From NCBI GenBank assembly GCA_035771165.1, contig JAWNZC010000322.1:8686001-8750000 (forward strand): DNA of 64,000 nt. Direction: 5' to 3'. The stretch is from Paragorgia papillata (lineage: Eukaryota > Cnidaria > Anthozoa > Scleralcyonacea > Coralliidae). The notes below the pieces were generated by a model, which saw only the letters and a program-made list of their open reading frames with translations, was not told the origin of the DNA and ran no database searches. Both the position numbers and the translations under genes were made by a program. This document shows, in pieces, positions 48,605 through 58,494 of the stretch (positions are counted from its first letter, which is position 1; every line of letters begins with the position of its first letter).

Positions 48605-50016
48605 AGGGGGGGCCAGGGGGCCATGGCCCCCCCAGTGAATATTTTTTAGGGGGCGCCAAAACTTAAAGGGGCGCCAAAATTGCCGCAAAGGACACAAAAG
48701 AGCGTTAGTCAGAATTTTGTCAGAATCCGATGAGCCAAAGAGAGAAACAAGAGTTTGAGATTGTGGAGAAGCTTGCCAGCTTGGAGACAATCCACTGTCT
48801 TTTATCGAGATCTCAGATCTATACGGCACTGCCTGTGGAAAAAATCACAGTTCACAGTAACACAACACCTCGCACCCGTGCAACACCTTTCCGAATTCCG
48901 TCGTTCTGACAAGCTGACAACTTCGACTTGGAAGCCAACATAAGCAGTTTCTGCACGACGTATCGCATCAACCCATCCCGCTGCGCTGAAGAACTGTTCA
49001 CTTTTGCACCGTCATTCCAAATATGCAATCGTTCCATTTTTGGCAAAGAAAGCAAGGAAGATGTTCACGATGTCGATGGTTCTTGATTCAGATCATGACG
49101 ACGAAATAGACGAAGCCACTTGTGCCAACGAAGCAGCATGGAACAAAGATCAGTTGTACCATTTTTTGTTGAGGCTCTAAAAATTCTTTCGCATCCCGAT
49201 TACCGCCTGGTCGATGCATATCCAACACTTTGTCAAGTGTATGCGATTGCTGTTGCAATTCCAATCAGTTCTGCGATTGCTGACTAGTGAAAACTCGCAT
49301 TCGCTCATCTATGTTGCAAGGACGAATGAAAGCCATAAGGCTCTTTTCCAGTCATCGCAAACACCAGCTCCGAGTGTTTGCATCTAATTAAAAACAACTC
49401 GCATGCAGCAGTGCTTGTTTTCTCGGTTGCGACTTCTTTTTAATGAGATACAAGTACTCGCAGCCAGCTGCCCTTTGCTTACGGGGGCACACGAGGGTGC
49501 CCTTTGCTAAATACAATATCTTATACTTGCTTTTGAATTTATTTTATCCCTCTAAGTTAAAATTTATACTGCACAAATTCGGAAAGCAAAAACATTTAAA
49601 TTTTACGAGCGAGGTGCGTAATTAGGAGGAAGGAACCCGAACTAATCGTCGCTGGTCGTCGTGATCGACGATTGACGAAGTGAGTTCGATGCATTATGCA
49701 TGTGAATATGTGATTTAAAATGATTATTTATTAATTATTAAAATTTGTTATTGACAAACGTTTACTGTAAGTCTGTCAGTCTGTGTGCATCTTCCAGCAA
49801 CAGATATTAAATTAATAAAGACATCTAGACAGCTTCTCCCACTAAATCAAAAATTTCCTTTTGCTTGTTTGCCAAGTAAGGTGAAAGTGCCTTTTTTTCA
49901 AATTCTGCCCCCGCTGCCCTAAGTTGCTTCCGGCGCCTCTGCTCGCAGCAAGCTGCGAACTAGTTTCTGCGATGAGTGGAAAAGAGCCTTTACTCTTGAT
50001 GGCAGTTTTTAACACG
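48605..50016. other. hAT left body, no intact transposase
   Basis: Contains the GC-rich GGGGGGCCA...GGCCCCCC palindrome near the TIR, a 59-codon plus-strand ORF from about 48731, and a minus-strand open segment at 49825-49955 (separate entry). None resembles a transposase. Confidence 0.5.
49825..49955 (-). other. Open C-terminal-exon-like segment within the hAT
   Basis: The minus-strand frame after an in-frame TAG reads a charged, well-behaved sequence (EQRRRKQLRAAGAEFEKKAL, then SPYLANKQKEIFDLVGEAV) to a stop at 49825. It has the look of a real helical protein end, possibly a captured exon or the tail of the element's own protein. No family recognised. Confidence 0.3.
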
Positions 50017-50477
50017 TTAATGTCCTCAACTACCAAATACTGCTAAGATTGATACTGACACAGTAAATAAGGCAATGTTTTTGTGGGGTTATGGAAGTGT
50101 GGGGCAACTGCTCTATATATTTTTGTTTATCTGCGATGAGCTGGGTCCTGAGAGATTCCGAGGGCAGATACTCGTAATTGAAAGCTGGATCTTGAGGAAG
50201 GCGATTAAGACAAATGCTGATTTTTAGCTGGGTCCTAATCTGCTCAAGACATATACTTTCACCGCGCGGATTTGAGCTGGATCCTGAAAGGCGACTAGAA
50301 CATATACTCAATGGAGTTGGATCCCAGTCTGCCCTGCAGGACATATACTCCGAGTTGGACCCTTGATCTGGCTCAGGACATATACTCGTATGCAGAAATC
50401 AGAGCGATTGCCAAATTCCGTAAAGAAAACGTGAGGTCTATGGTAAAATTGCGACCTCATACTAGAGCAATTGCCTC
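50017..50477 (-). repeat. YR retrotransposon split repeat B2
   Basis: 461 bp identical (as far as read) to 51216-51676. ORFs within it are duplicated by the repeat and not considered genes. Confidence 0.93.
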
Positions 50478-50860
50478 AGACACTTCGTTTTTATTTCATA
50501 ATTCAATTTAATTAATTAACATTTTGTATATATTGATACAACATTTCGTCTAACGTTTTTGCTTTCGTCACATCTCTAATTGTTCGTAACTATAAATGTC
50601 AAGGAGCAGCAGTTCTGGTAAGCACGGTCGTGAACGATTGCAAATGTTCCATGTCGCCGGTGATTGCATGCATATCTTTAGGTTGCAGAATAGTTTAAAT
50701 CGTCCAATATATAGGTATAACATCCTATTTATTAAGCTAAGAGACCATATATAGTAATTACAGTAACCATATTAAAATATCACATAACACAATATCATTA
50801 AAAGTAGCCCAACAATTGGTGAAAAAGGCTATTGCCTATGTTTTGGGGAGGTGGGTGGGA

Positions 50861-51217
50861 TTTCAGTCTTTACTGCTTGCGATCCAAGTAGGAATGATAT
50901 TGAAATATGAATTTTACTAGGGTTTATGCCAATATATTTTACTATAGTACCATTGTTATTTGTGAATGAATCAAACAGTCACAGAGTATCTGAACAATAA
51001 TTAATGATACTGGGCGTAGTAGCCTACGGGTTTGGCAAGCAATAATGAAAGTCTGTGATAGAGTCTTTCTTTGTTTAGACAGTTGTCCCGTTTAGGGCTA
51101 TATTGTCGTGTAGACAAAGAACTGGTTTTTTTTTATGACGAGTAGCTCATACCCTTAGGACTAGTGCGGCCAGTATCGTCCATTAACTCTAATTTTTAGT
51201 GCTAAAAATTGTCATTT
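50861..51217 (-). repeat. YR retrotransposon split repeat A2
   Basis: 357 bp identical (as far as read) to 55713-56069. Confidence 0.93.
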
Positions 51218-51676
51218 AATGTCCTCAACTACCAAATACTGCTAAGATTGATACTGACACAGTAAATAAGGCAATGTTTTTGTGGGGTTATGGAAGTGTG
51301 GGGCAACTGCTCTATATATTTTTGTTTATCTGCGATGAGCTGGGTCCTGAGAGATTCCGAGGGCAGATACTCGTAATTGAAAGCTGGATCTTGAGGAAGG
51401 CGATTAAGACAAATGCTGATTTTTAGCTGGGTCCTAATCTGCTCAAGACATATACTTTCACCGCGCGGATTTGAGCTGGATCCTGAAAGGCGACTAGAAC
51501 ATATACTCAATGGAGTTGGATCCCAGTCTGCCCTGCAGGACATATACTCCGAGTTGGACCCTTGATCTGGCTCAGGACATATACTCGTATGCAGAAATCA
51601 GAGCGATTGCCAAATTCCGTAAAGAAAACGTGAGGTCTATGGTAAAATTGCGACCTCATACTAGAGCAATTGCCTC
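51216..51676 (-). repeat. YR retrotransposon split repeat B1
   Basis: 461 bp copy of 50017-50477, directly joined to A2 with a 2-bp overlap. Confidence 0.93.
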
Positions 51677-51760
51677 CACAATCACACATATACAATGTGT
51701 GTGATCCCCATAGACCGAAAACCGCGAGCACGTATAATCGAAATTGGTGTAAATTAAGTC

Positions 51761-52642
51761 TTATTTCCCTATCAATCGTTTTGAAACGTCTGCAAGAACA
51801 TTCACTGGTGTACGAATATATCTGAGATAACAGTCGGATGACCAGCGTCCTAGTGTTTGAATGAGCCAATGAGGCAAACTCTGTGAAGCGGCTGTAGTAG
51901 CCGCTCCAATTCTAAAGCTGTGACCAGCATAATGTGCAGTGTTGTAGCCACCTTGAGCCAATAGTGTTCGCAGTTCCTTAGTAAATTGACTACGTGATAG
52001 AGGAACACCGTTCGAGTAGCAAAACAATGGTCCCGCATGGTTTGATGACGTATGAGAAAAGTAGGTTTGAAGAGCCCGCACTGGACAATAGATACTCGAA
52101 TTGCTGCCAATGGTTATTGTAACTGAAGATCGAAACGGATCGGTCTTAGAAGCTTTAATGTTGAGTTGCAAAAAACCAGCCTTATGGTGTTGGTCACTGT
52201 GAAAGCTTACGTCTGATCGGCTAAGATGAGTAGAGGAATTAAAAGGACCGGAGCAAGTCATTTCACCAATCCGCAGAAAACCAAAAAATGCTAAAGAAAT
52301 AGCGGCCCAAAACATTGTTTCATCGTGCGTTGGTACTTTGCGTGAATGCAATAAACGGTGAAAAAGTTTGAGGTGGTCTAATGTTATAGGTAGACGCGTC
52401 CTTGTAGAAACACCTTTAACTCGCTTTATGCCTCGTAAAATATAGTTCAGACGTTGAAATTTGGCTATAGGAAGGTCGTAGCCATTGACCAAATGCAGGT
52501 GGCGAACTGCGGCAAGATACACTTTTATGGTGTCAGGATTCACCGTCTTTGCCAGAAAAACAGCAAAATAGATAAGAACAGTTTCAGTAGTAGGCAGAAG
52601 AGGGACATGCTTGTATAAATGAAATTGGTAGTAAAATTTCAT
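51761..52642 (-). CDS. Tyrosine recombinase (phage-integrase fold) of the YR retrotransposon
   Basis: Catalytic residues are visible in order: Arg in FFGFLRIGEMTC, Lys in IKASKTDPFR, H-x-x-R in GHSFRIGAATTAA, Trp in LGRWSSDCY and Tyr in LRYIRT. The first ATG is 52642, but the frame stays open upstream past 52738, overlapping the RT stop (52723), and that extension encodes a plausible N-terminal SAM-like start (ASLAQGTTKTYSSGEKQF). The YR sits in the -1 frame relative to RT, so expression by frameshift or re-initiation is possible. It would recombine circular cDNA into the genome. Confidence 0.93.
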   Translation of the reverse strand: MKFYYQFHLYKHVPLLPTTETVLIYFAVFLAKTVNPDTIKVYLAAVRHLHLVNGYDLPIAKFQRLNYILRGIKRVKGVSTRTRLPITLDHLKLFHRLLHSRKVPTHDETMFWAAISLAFFGFLRIGEMTCSGPFNSSTHLSRSDVSFHSDQHHKAGFLQLNIKASKTDPFRSSVTITIGSNSSIYCPVRALQTYFSHTSSNHAGPLFCYSNGVPLSRSQFTKELRTLLAQGGYNTAHYAGHSFRIGAATTAASQSLPHWLIQTLGRWSSDCYLRYIRTPVNVLADVSKRLIGK

Positions 52643-52722
52643 AAACTGTTTTTCGCCGCTGCTATAAGTTTTAGTCGTACCTTGGGCTAACGAGGCAATT
52701 TGATAACGACGTAAATCAGCGT

Positions 52723-54693
52723 CTAAAGACGAGAAAGTTCCTCTGGCAGAGGTTGTGGATGTTGATCTGCATGAGGTGCTAGGCGCCGAAATCTGGTTAG
52801 CTGAAAACGGGAGATAGAATCAGCAATGTCATTAGAATGACCTGGAACATGCAAGGCTTTGAAGTAAAAATTATACTTTAGTGTTTGAAGGGTTAAGGCC
52901 CGCACTAAATCCATCATACGTGGGCATTTTGAACGTTTAGAATTAATGATGGAAACTACAGCCTGGTTATCACAATAAAAGATCAGACGTTTTTGAGCCC
53001 ACAAAGGTCCCCATATGTAGGAAGCTGCTACGATAGCATAGAGTTCTTGCCAATCAATGCTGATGTTCTTAGTGTCAAGAGTTTGATGGGGTAACCATTT
53101 GCCTTGAAACCACTGATTTTTGAAAATCCCCCCGAAACCCAGGGTACCAGAGGCATCTGTATACAGGAGAAGTGTTGTAGAATTCTCCCAAAAAGTGTTT
53201 AAAAAGAAACTTGCGCCATTCCAGTCCTTAAGAAATGTTTGCCACATTTTAATGTCTTCATGAAAACCATTTGTCAATCTAATGTGATGATGTGGTGCTG
53301 TAACCCCCCGTGTAAGCTGTATTATACGCTGAAGAAATGCCCGACCGGGGACAATTACTTTGCAGGCAAAGTTTAGAGTACCTATCAGTGATTGGAGCTC
53401 CTTGAGTGTAGCGGACTTTTTAGTGTGCTGAAATTCTAAATCCGTGTGGAGACGACTCAGTTTATCGTAGGGAAGACGAGCTTCCATTTTGTGTGAGTCA
53501 AGAACAATGCCTAAGAATTCGATGACTTGGCTAGGGCCCTCCGTTTTGTGATCTGCAATAGGAACGCCTAACGTATTAAGTGTTAACAACATACTAGAAA
53601 GACTTGTTTGACATGCATGAGAAGGTGGCTCGGTCCTATCTGGTGGTTCCATTATCAGAAAATCATCTAAGATATGCCCAACATAACTTATAAAACATTT
53701 GTTCATTAGAATCCACTCAAGCGCGTCAGAAAGTTGGTTAAAAATATATGGCGCACTTCGCAAACCAAAGGGCAGCACTTTATCGAAATAATAGGATTTA
53801 TTCCAGTGCATGCCTAATAATTCCCAGTCGTCAGGGTGAACAGGGAATTGACGAAAAGCAGACTCTACGTCAGTCTTAGCAAGATAAGTGTCTTTGCCTA
53901 ATCGGATCAAAGCCGCAATGGCGTTATCGATTTTGATGTACTGCAGTGAAAAATCGTCTTTCTCAATAAATGAATTAATTGATTCGCCCGTTTTTGGAAA
54001 CGAAAGGTGAAAAATGGTTCGAAATTTATCGGAATGCTTTTTGGGTACAATACCGATTGGCGAAACTTGTAAGTTAGCAAATGGAGGATTGGTGAAAGGA
54101 CCGGCTGTGTGTCCAAGAGCAACTTCCTTAGCTAAGTTACTCGAAACAATAGTTGGATTGTCAGTGGCGGACTTGAGGTTTTTAGAAAATTTAGGCATGC
54201 GAGGACCATCGTAACCTAGGCGCGCGCCGAAACGCAAGTCTGTACAAAGTTTCAAAACGAATGATGTGTCAGGATGCCCACGAAGAGCATCTTCAAGCGC
54301 GTCGACGCGAATTGGCGTAACTATAGTATTATCTAAAGGTATTAAATTACTGCTACTATTAAGACTAGAATAATAACTACGAGTTCCATTTTCTTTTGTC
54401 GTTCTTGGAGCTACGGTCAGATCTGGAGGGTTGGACTTCGTTTTGAACGTTTTCATTACGGGATTTGGGACATTGGTACCCAGGATGGTTTCCCCTACAG
54501 CCAAATCTGTTGCATCGGTGAACGTAGGGGCAGTTTGGTTCAAGAGGGCATGGCCTACCCCTGTTGTAGCTGTGGCAGATTCCGTCCCTCGCTGCCCCAG
54601 CTCTGAATGAGGGTTCATTTGAAAAAAGGGAATAGTCCTCGCGCAACTGCGTAGAACTAGCCGTAAAAATACGTAACCACAATTGCATGTCAA
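52723..54693 (-). CDS. Reverse transcriptase / RNase H of the YR retrotransposon
   Basis: RT motifs: VSPIGIVPKKHSDKFRTIFH, LAKTDVESAFRQFPV, KVLPFGLRSAPYIFNQL and VGHILDDFLIM (LDD catalytic box, unlike the YIDDR of the DIRS-like copy at 3-5 kb). RNase H: LLLYTDASGTLGFGG, ELYAIVAASY, FYCDNQAVVSIINS and HVPGHSNDIADSISR. The ORF overlaps the gag-like ORF by about 316 bp in a +1 relation, and its functional part probably begins well after the first ATG. No methyltransferase-like tail. Intact. Confidence 0.93.
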   Translation of the reverse strand: MTCNCGYVFLRLVLRSCARTIPFFQMNPHSELGQRGTESATATTGVGHALLNQTAPTFTDATDLAVGETILGTNVPNPVMKTFKTKSNPPDLTVAPRTTKENGTRSYYSSLNSSSNLIPLDNTIVTPIRVDALEDALRGHPDTSFVLKLCTDLRFGARLGYDGPRMPKFSKNLKSATDNPTIVSSNLAKEVALGHTAGPFTNPPFANLQVSPIGIVPKKHSDKFRTIFHLSFPKTGESINSFIEKDDFSLQYIKIDNAIAALIRLGKDTYLAKTDVESAFRQFPVHPDDWELLGMHWNKSYYFDKVLPFGLRSAPYIFNQLSDALEWILMNKCFISYVGHILDDFLIMEPPDRTEPPSHACQTSLSSMLLTLNTLGVPIADHKTEGPSQVIEFLGIVLDSHKMEARLPYDKLSRLHTDLEFQHTKKSATLKELQSLIGTLNFACKVIVPGRAFLQRIIQLTRGVTAPHHHIRLTNGFHEDIKMWQTFLKDWNGASFFLNTFWENSTTLLLYTDASGTLGFGGIFKNQWFQGKWLPHQTLDTKNISIDWQELYAIVAASYIWGPLWAQKRLIFYCDNQAVVSIINSKRSKCPRMMDLVRALTLQTLKYNFYFKALHVPGHSNDIADSISRFQLTRFRRLAPHADQHPQPLPEELSRL

Positions 54694-55657
54694 TGTTGGC
54701 CCACGACATTGTCCGACACGCGGCTGCTTTGTAGCGAAATTTATGGTCGTAAATACACCAACCTAGTCCGCCATGCGCTTTTGCCGCATGACGGATAATT
54801 TCCATATACTGAAGCATTTCAGACGCACGATTTGGAAATTTTTGGACAACAATAAGAGTATACGTGTTGAAAGCGGTTGTCCATTCGTCAATATTTGTAA
54901 GGACCTGCGGTTTACGAGGCGTTAATGAGATTCCCGTGGAGGAAATAGTAAACCCTACGTTGTCCGGGTAATCAGAGCCAACACTTGACTTATTAAGGTT
55001 TTTTGGCAATAATCTAGCAAGTTCAAAAAACTCACCACTCTCGATGTCACGAACATACTTGTTTGGAAGTTCTGGCGTGAATCCCCCGTCAGCTGACTGG
55101 TTCGAGGCAACAGGCGCATTCGGCGGTGGGTGCTGCAGTTCTGTTAACGTTAAAAATGGGAGCTGTCCGAGTTGTTCGAGCCTTTCAAGCGGTGTTGGAG
55201 GCGGCGGATTGGTCGCTTGCCCAGTACGGACCGTACGCGTAGGGTTGGACTGTTGTTGGACGGTTTGGGCAGTTCTTGGTGCCGGTTGGTCCTCGAAAAA
55301 CGACGCGATCGACTGCGACACGATTTCAGTTATCTGTGCTACCTGTTCGTCGCTAAAGGTCGTCCGCGGACGCGAGACTGCTGGCGCGACGGTTGCTGGA
55401 CTCGAGGTTGAATTTGCTTCGTTGGGCTGCGTCGAATTGCTACCGAGACGTTCTCGCTCGTTTTGAAGGCGCATTGTCAGCACTCGTCGACCTCCTGCGC
55501 TCGAAAAGTTCAGTTCGCGACAAAGGTCTTTCAACTCCGAGATACTTAGCTCAGTGAGATTACTTGGTATTTCAACTGACGGTTGTGCTGCGTTAACAGT
55601 GCGTAGATTTTGAAGACGGGCGTGTGATCTGGATCGCGTTTTGCTAGGTCGTGGCAT
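54377..55657 (-). CDS. Gag-like protein with SAP-type and CCCH motifs
   Basis: 426 residues. An N-terminal SAP-like helix-extended-helix (LSISELKDLCRELNFSSAGG) is followed by a Ser/Thr/Pro-rich linker, a central helical region with YVRDIESGEFFELARLLP, and a C-terminal cysteine cluster. One part of the cluster matches a CCCH finger (CHSYNRGRPCPLEPNCPYVH, C-x8-C-x5-C-x3-H), followed by CNRFGCRGNHPGYQC. It has the position and nucleic-acid-binding features of a structural Gag protein. SAP plus CCCH motifs could give both DNA and RNA contacts. Confidence 0.8.
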   Translation of the reverse strand: MPRPSKTRSRSHARLQNLRTVNAAQPSVEIPSNLTELSISELKDLCRELNFSSAGGRRVLTMRLQNERERLGSNSTQPNEANSTSSPATVAPAVSRPRTTFSDEQVAQITEIVSQSIASFFEDQPAPRTAQTVQQQSNPTRTVRTGQATNPPPPTPLERLEQLGQLPFLTLTELQHPPPNAPVASNQSADGGFTPELPNKYVRDIESGEFFELARLLPKNLNKSSVGSDYPDNVGFTISSTGISLTPRKPQVLTNIDEWTTAFNTYTLIVVQKFPNRASEMLQYMEIIRHAAKAHGGLGWCIYDHKFRYKAAACRTMSWANIDMQLWLRIFTASSTQLREDYSLFSNEPSFRAGAARDGICHSYNRGRPCPLEPNCPYVHRCNRFGCRGNHPGYQCPKSRNENVQNEVQPSRSDRSSKNDKRKWNS

Positions 55658-55712
55658 TTTTTGAACGAATGTAGATCAAGGATAAAGAACGTCAAAACAC
55701 GTAAGATTATTA

Positions 55713-56069
55713 TTTCAGTCTTTACTGCTTGCGATCCAAGTAGGAATGATATTGAAATATGAATTTTACTAGGGTTTATGCCAATATATTTTACTATAGT
55801 ACCATTGTTATTTGTGAATGAATCAAACAGTCACAGAGTATCTGAACAATAATTAATGATACTGGGCGTAGTAGCCTACGGGTTTGGCAAGCAATAATGA
55901 AAGTCTGTGATAGAGTCTTTCTTTGTTTAGACAGTTGTCCCGTTTAGGGCTATATTGTCGTGTAGACAAAGAACTGGTTTTTTTTTATGACGAGTAGCTC
56001 ATACCCTTAGGACTAGTGCGGCCAGTATCGTCCATTAACTCTAATTTTTAGTGCTAAAAATTGTCATTT
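55713..56069 (-). repeat. YR retrotransposon split repeat A1
   Basis: 357 bp copy of 50861-51217 at the 5' end of the element. Confidence 0.93.
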
Positions 56070-56194
56070 TTTCAAATTGCTTTCATTTCCTTGCAATTAT
56101 TGCTCTATATTTTAGATCTAAAAGTCAAATGACTGCTTTTGTAAATTAGCGCCACGGATGTTTACAAAGATGGAAACCTGGAGGGGCGCCAAAT

Positions 56195-56752
56195 TCACTG
56201 TTGGCCTCCCCTGACGAACAAAGGCCAGCACGCCACTGGGAAGCGGGATTGACACAACAAACGTCCGGCTTGCGAATTCACATGTACAATTTGTGGATTC
56301 GACTCAACTACTCCTGCTCGATCTGTCGTCGTAGACGATTGCGAGTTAGTAACGGGGGTAGCCCCATGTTTACCTACTAAAATATAGGTACCTAAATTAA
56401 CATCTTTGCATAATGACAAATTATTTTGGCTGATGAAGTCCCAGCCTAGAACACAATCATATGGTATATTATTACTAACTAAAAATTCTCCGTTAAAGTA
56501 TGCACGAGTTCCTAAAAATTTAACAGTACTAGATATATGACCTTGAATATTTACATTATGTCCCGTAATGGAAACGCATTTCTGTTTCTTCGACTTATTT
56601 AATTTACGGTCATCAAAGTCAATTGTTCGCTGTACAGATTTACTAATGAACGATTTCATTGAACCAGAGTCAATCAGAGCACAAACACGGACTTGGTCCA
56701 CAAAACAATCAACAAACAGGATGGGCGCGATCTCCACCAATTTTCCGTCCAT
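56195..56752 (-). CDS. Gypsy protease region, truncated by the hAT insertion
   Basis: Retropepsin active site CALIDSGSMKSFIS (D-S-G) near residue 30 and a VLGWDFISQN flap/C-terminal region. The Gypsy-derived part ends at the TSD (56239-56246); codons 56195-56238 come from the hAT terminus. It is in the same frame as gag, separated by a single TAA, with an ATG two codons later. Confidence 0.88.
   Translation of the reverse strand: MDGKLVEIAPILFVDCFVDQVRVCALIDSGSMKSFISKSVQRTIDFDDRKLNKSKKQKCVSITGHNVNIQGHISSTVKFLGTRAYFNGEFLVSNNIPYDCVLGWDFISQNNLSLCKDVNLGTYILVGKHGATPVTNSQSSTTTDRAGVVESNPQIVHVNSQAGRLLCQSRFPVACWPLFVRGGQQ
56239..56246. repeat. hAT target-site duplication, right copy
   Basis: GGAAGCGG, identical to 48582-48589. 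Confidence 0.92.
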
Positions 56753-56755
56753 CCT

Positions 56756-57595
56756 TTAGTAGTTTAAATGACGCGGTGATCTACACTCTCGCGCGACGTG
56801 CCCCGGTTTTCCACAGTTAAAGCAAGTGATAGTTCGCCGTGGAGCAAAGCCTCGCTGTCGCGTACAATCCCGAGCAAAATGTCCTGGTAAACCACACGTA
56901 TAGCAGGATCCACGTGTCGAGGGTGAAGTACGTGCAGAATTTTCCGTACTTTTCAGGCGGTTCTCTAGTGCTTGTTGTTTCTCCGCGATGCCAGCGACCA
57001 TGGTAATAAGCTCTTTCAACTGTGGGTCGGCTGAAGAGGACGAGTGAGCAACAGCATCAACTTGAACGGGCGGAATCTCTGCCGCTGGTGGACGACCAAG
57101 AGCACGAAATCGTTGAGTGAACTCGACCATTTCGTCCAGTGTAGGAGTAGGGTTGTGCTCCAGCATCTTCAGCTTCAGCGTTGGTGGTAAACACCTCGAG
57201 AATTGCCTCGTCAACAACGCAGTCTTTGCGTCGTTCGAAAGAGTCGAGTCAGCTTTTGAGAGGATATTCTCCAACTCCCATTTGTACACCGACGGATCCT
57301 CTTCTGGTCTCAAAATTCGGAGCTCAAACTCCGCGAAGAAATTTTCGCGTTTTGCTTTCGGACAGAGGGCTCGTCGCATCGCTTGCACCGCATCTTCGTA
57401 AGTCCGCCTCTCTCCCTCGGGAATGGCGTAAAAGTTGCTGGCCGCTCGACCACGCAAGAAGGCTGGCAGTTTTAAAATTTTTCCGTCGTTAGCCTCGGTT
57501 ACTTTCCAACCATTTGCTGCACAACAGGCATCAAATTCGCGTAACCAAGCGTCAAAATCGCCATCATCAAATTTTCCCGGGAGGATTGCAGTCAT
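56756..57595 (-). CDS. Gypsy Gag
   Basis: 279 residues from ATG 57595 (an upstream frame extension into the PBS region is unlikely to be used). A capsid-like region (FDDGDFDAWLREFDACCAAN ... LRGRAASNFY ... FFAEFELRILRPEEDPSVY) precedes two CCHC knuckles, CYTCGLPGHFARDC and CFNCGKPGHVAREC. It forms the particle and binds RNA. The frame ends with TAA and resumes directly as protease. Confidence 0.93.
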   Translation of the reverse strand: MTAILPGKFDDGDFDAWLREFDACCAANGWKVTEANDGKILKLPAFLRGRAASNFYAIPEGERRTYEDAVQAMRRALCPKAKRENFFAEFELRILRPEEDPSVYKWELENILSKADSTLSNDAKTALLTRQFSRCLPPTLKLKMLEHNPTPTLDEMVEFTQRFRALGRPPAAEIPPVQVDAVAHSSSSADPQLKELITMVAGIAEKQQALENRLKSTENSARTSPSTRGSCYTCGLPGHFARDCTRQRGFAPRRTITCFNCGKPGHVARECRSPRHLNY

Positions 57596-57624
57596 TATAA
57601 AGGCGTCGTTACTTGTAGTCTTTT

Positions 57625-57636
57625 CCGCTGCCACCA
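57625..57636 (-). promoter_or_regulatory. Primer-binding site, tRNA-Leu type
   Basis: On the minus strand TGGTGGCAGCGG starts two bases after the 5' LTR. The plus strand CCGCTGCCACCA equals the 3' end of animal tRNA-Leu(AAG) plus CCA as I know it. Confidence 0.7.
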
Positions 57637-57638
57637 AA

Positions 57639-57884
57639 TGTAACGAGCCGAGCCAACACAACACGCAACGTGCTCTAGATCCAACTTAACTTTATTTCCT
57701 TTTACATTCCATATTTATAATCTCTATCTCTAGGGCGTTGTCCTTCCTTTTTATTTAGAGAGCTATATTTACATTATCACGGATGCAGCTTGCTCATGAA
57801 GCATACGCCGCTAATTATGATTTACTGACTTATCTTGTTCATCTATTTACACATTCTTATAACCATTATCAGATATCCGTTACA
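57639..57884 (-). repeat. Gypsy 5' LTR
   Basis: 246 bp, about three mismatches to 44682-44927. Confidence 0.95.
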
Positions 57885-58494
57885 TTATTATTATTGTTGT
57901 CGTCACTTCCTTATATTTGTTCTTATTTGTTGTGTTGTTTTGGGTTGTAGTGTTCGCCAGTACTTTGTTTTTAGGCTAAACCGTCGATAGGAAAGGTGTA
58001 TGGGTCCACTGGGGTTATAATTATCGGTTAAACAGAATATTGGGTGCGGTTATGACTAAATGAGAACGAAATTTAAATTCCGGCTTACGGTTGGGAGTAC
58101 TTTGTTTTGGTTTTAGGAACGGCATCTAGAGGAACTTTTTGTTCCGCTTAGATTTCGGTACTCGCTGCGTTTGTACCTTTTGAAAAGGAACATATTCAAG
58201 CGGAACGTTTCGTTCTCATTTGAATTCGGGAAGGTTTTGTTCCGATATTCAAAAATAGGAACGGACCTAAATTAAGAACAAATTGTTCCGCATGACCTAG
58301 ACCGCTTTAAATAGGACCTATTTGTTCCTTATTTCAAAGGTTATTTCGTTCCCTTTATTCGTACTCATAGGAACAACTAGTTCCGCATGAGCTAGACCGC
58401 TTTAAATTGGTCCTCCTCGTTCTTTATTTTAAAGGTTATTTCGTTCCGTTTGTTTCTTCTCATAACAACAAGTAAATTAGAAGTTCATAAATTC
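57885..58494. other. Non-coding with imperfect ~105-bp tandem repeats
   Basis: Two to three diverged copies of a unit containing GTTCCGCATGA-CTAGACCGCTTTAAAT and AAAGGTTATTTCGTTCC (about 58263-58370 and 58371-58470, with an older trace near 58140). No gene seen. Confidence 0.55.

Larger units (their letters stand above)
50017..56069 (-). mobile_element. YR retrotransposon with split direct repeats (PAT/Ngaro-like layout), apparently intact
   Basis: On the minus strand the layout is A1 (55713-56069), gag-like ORF, RT-RNase H, YR, B1 (51216-51676), A2 (50861-51217), B2 (50017-50477). The A and B copies look identical. B1 abuts A2 exactly as B2 would meet A1 in a circle. No TSD flanks the element; the ends share a TT(T) core, as expected for tyrosine-recombinase integration. 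All three ORFs are open, so this is a recent insertion into the hAT element. Confidence 0.9.
48590..56238. mobile_element. hAT-type DNA transposon, non-autonomous or decayed, inserted in Gypsy pol
   Basis: The TIR CAGTGGCGTGCTGGC is at the left end and its reverse complement GCCAGCACGCCACTG is at the right. The 8-bp TSD and CAGTGGCG terminus are typical of hAT. GGGGCGCCAAA subterminal motifs occur at both ends (about 48667 and 56183). Without the nested YR retrotransposon only about 1.6 kb remains, with no recognisable transposase or hAT dimerisation domain. Confidence 0.88.
44682..57884 (-). mobile_element. Gypsy-type LTR retrotransposon, split by a hAT element
   Basis: Two 246-bp LTRs (44682-44927, 57639-57884) with TGTAACG/CGTTACA ends differ at only about three sites. 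Minus-strand order is gag, protease, RT-RNase H, integrase, i.e. Gypsy order. The primer-binding site and polypurine tract are present. Excluding the nested hAT insertion the element is about 5.5 kb. It is inserted in a TTA microsatellite, so the TSD is ambiguous. Confidence 0.95.

Noticed and set aside
50030..51543. Identical 104-codon ORFs in both B repeats of the YR element
   Set aside because: Identity is due to the split repeats; there is no domain, and repeats in this position are cis-acting.
44672..57894. A definite 5-bp TSD for the Gypsy element
   Set aside because: Both flanks are TTA microsatellite, so ATTAT or TTATT cannot be assigned.
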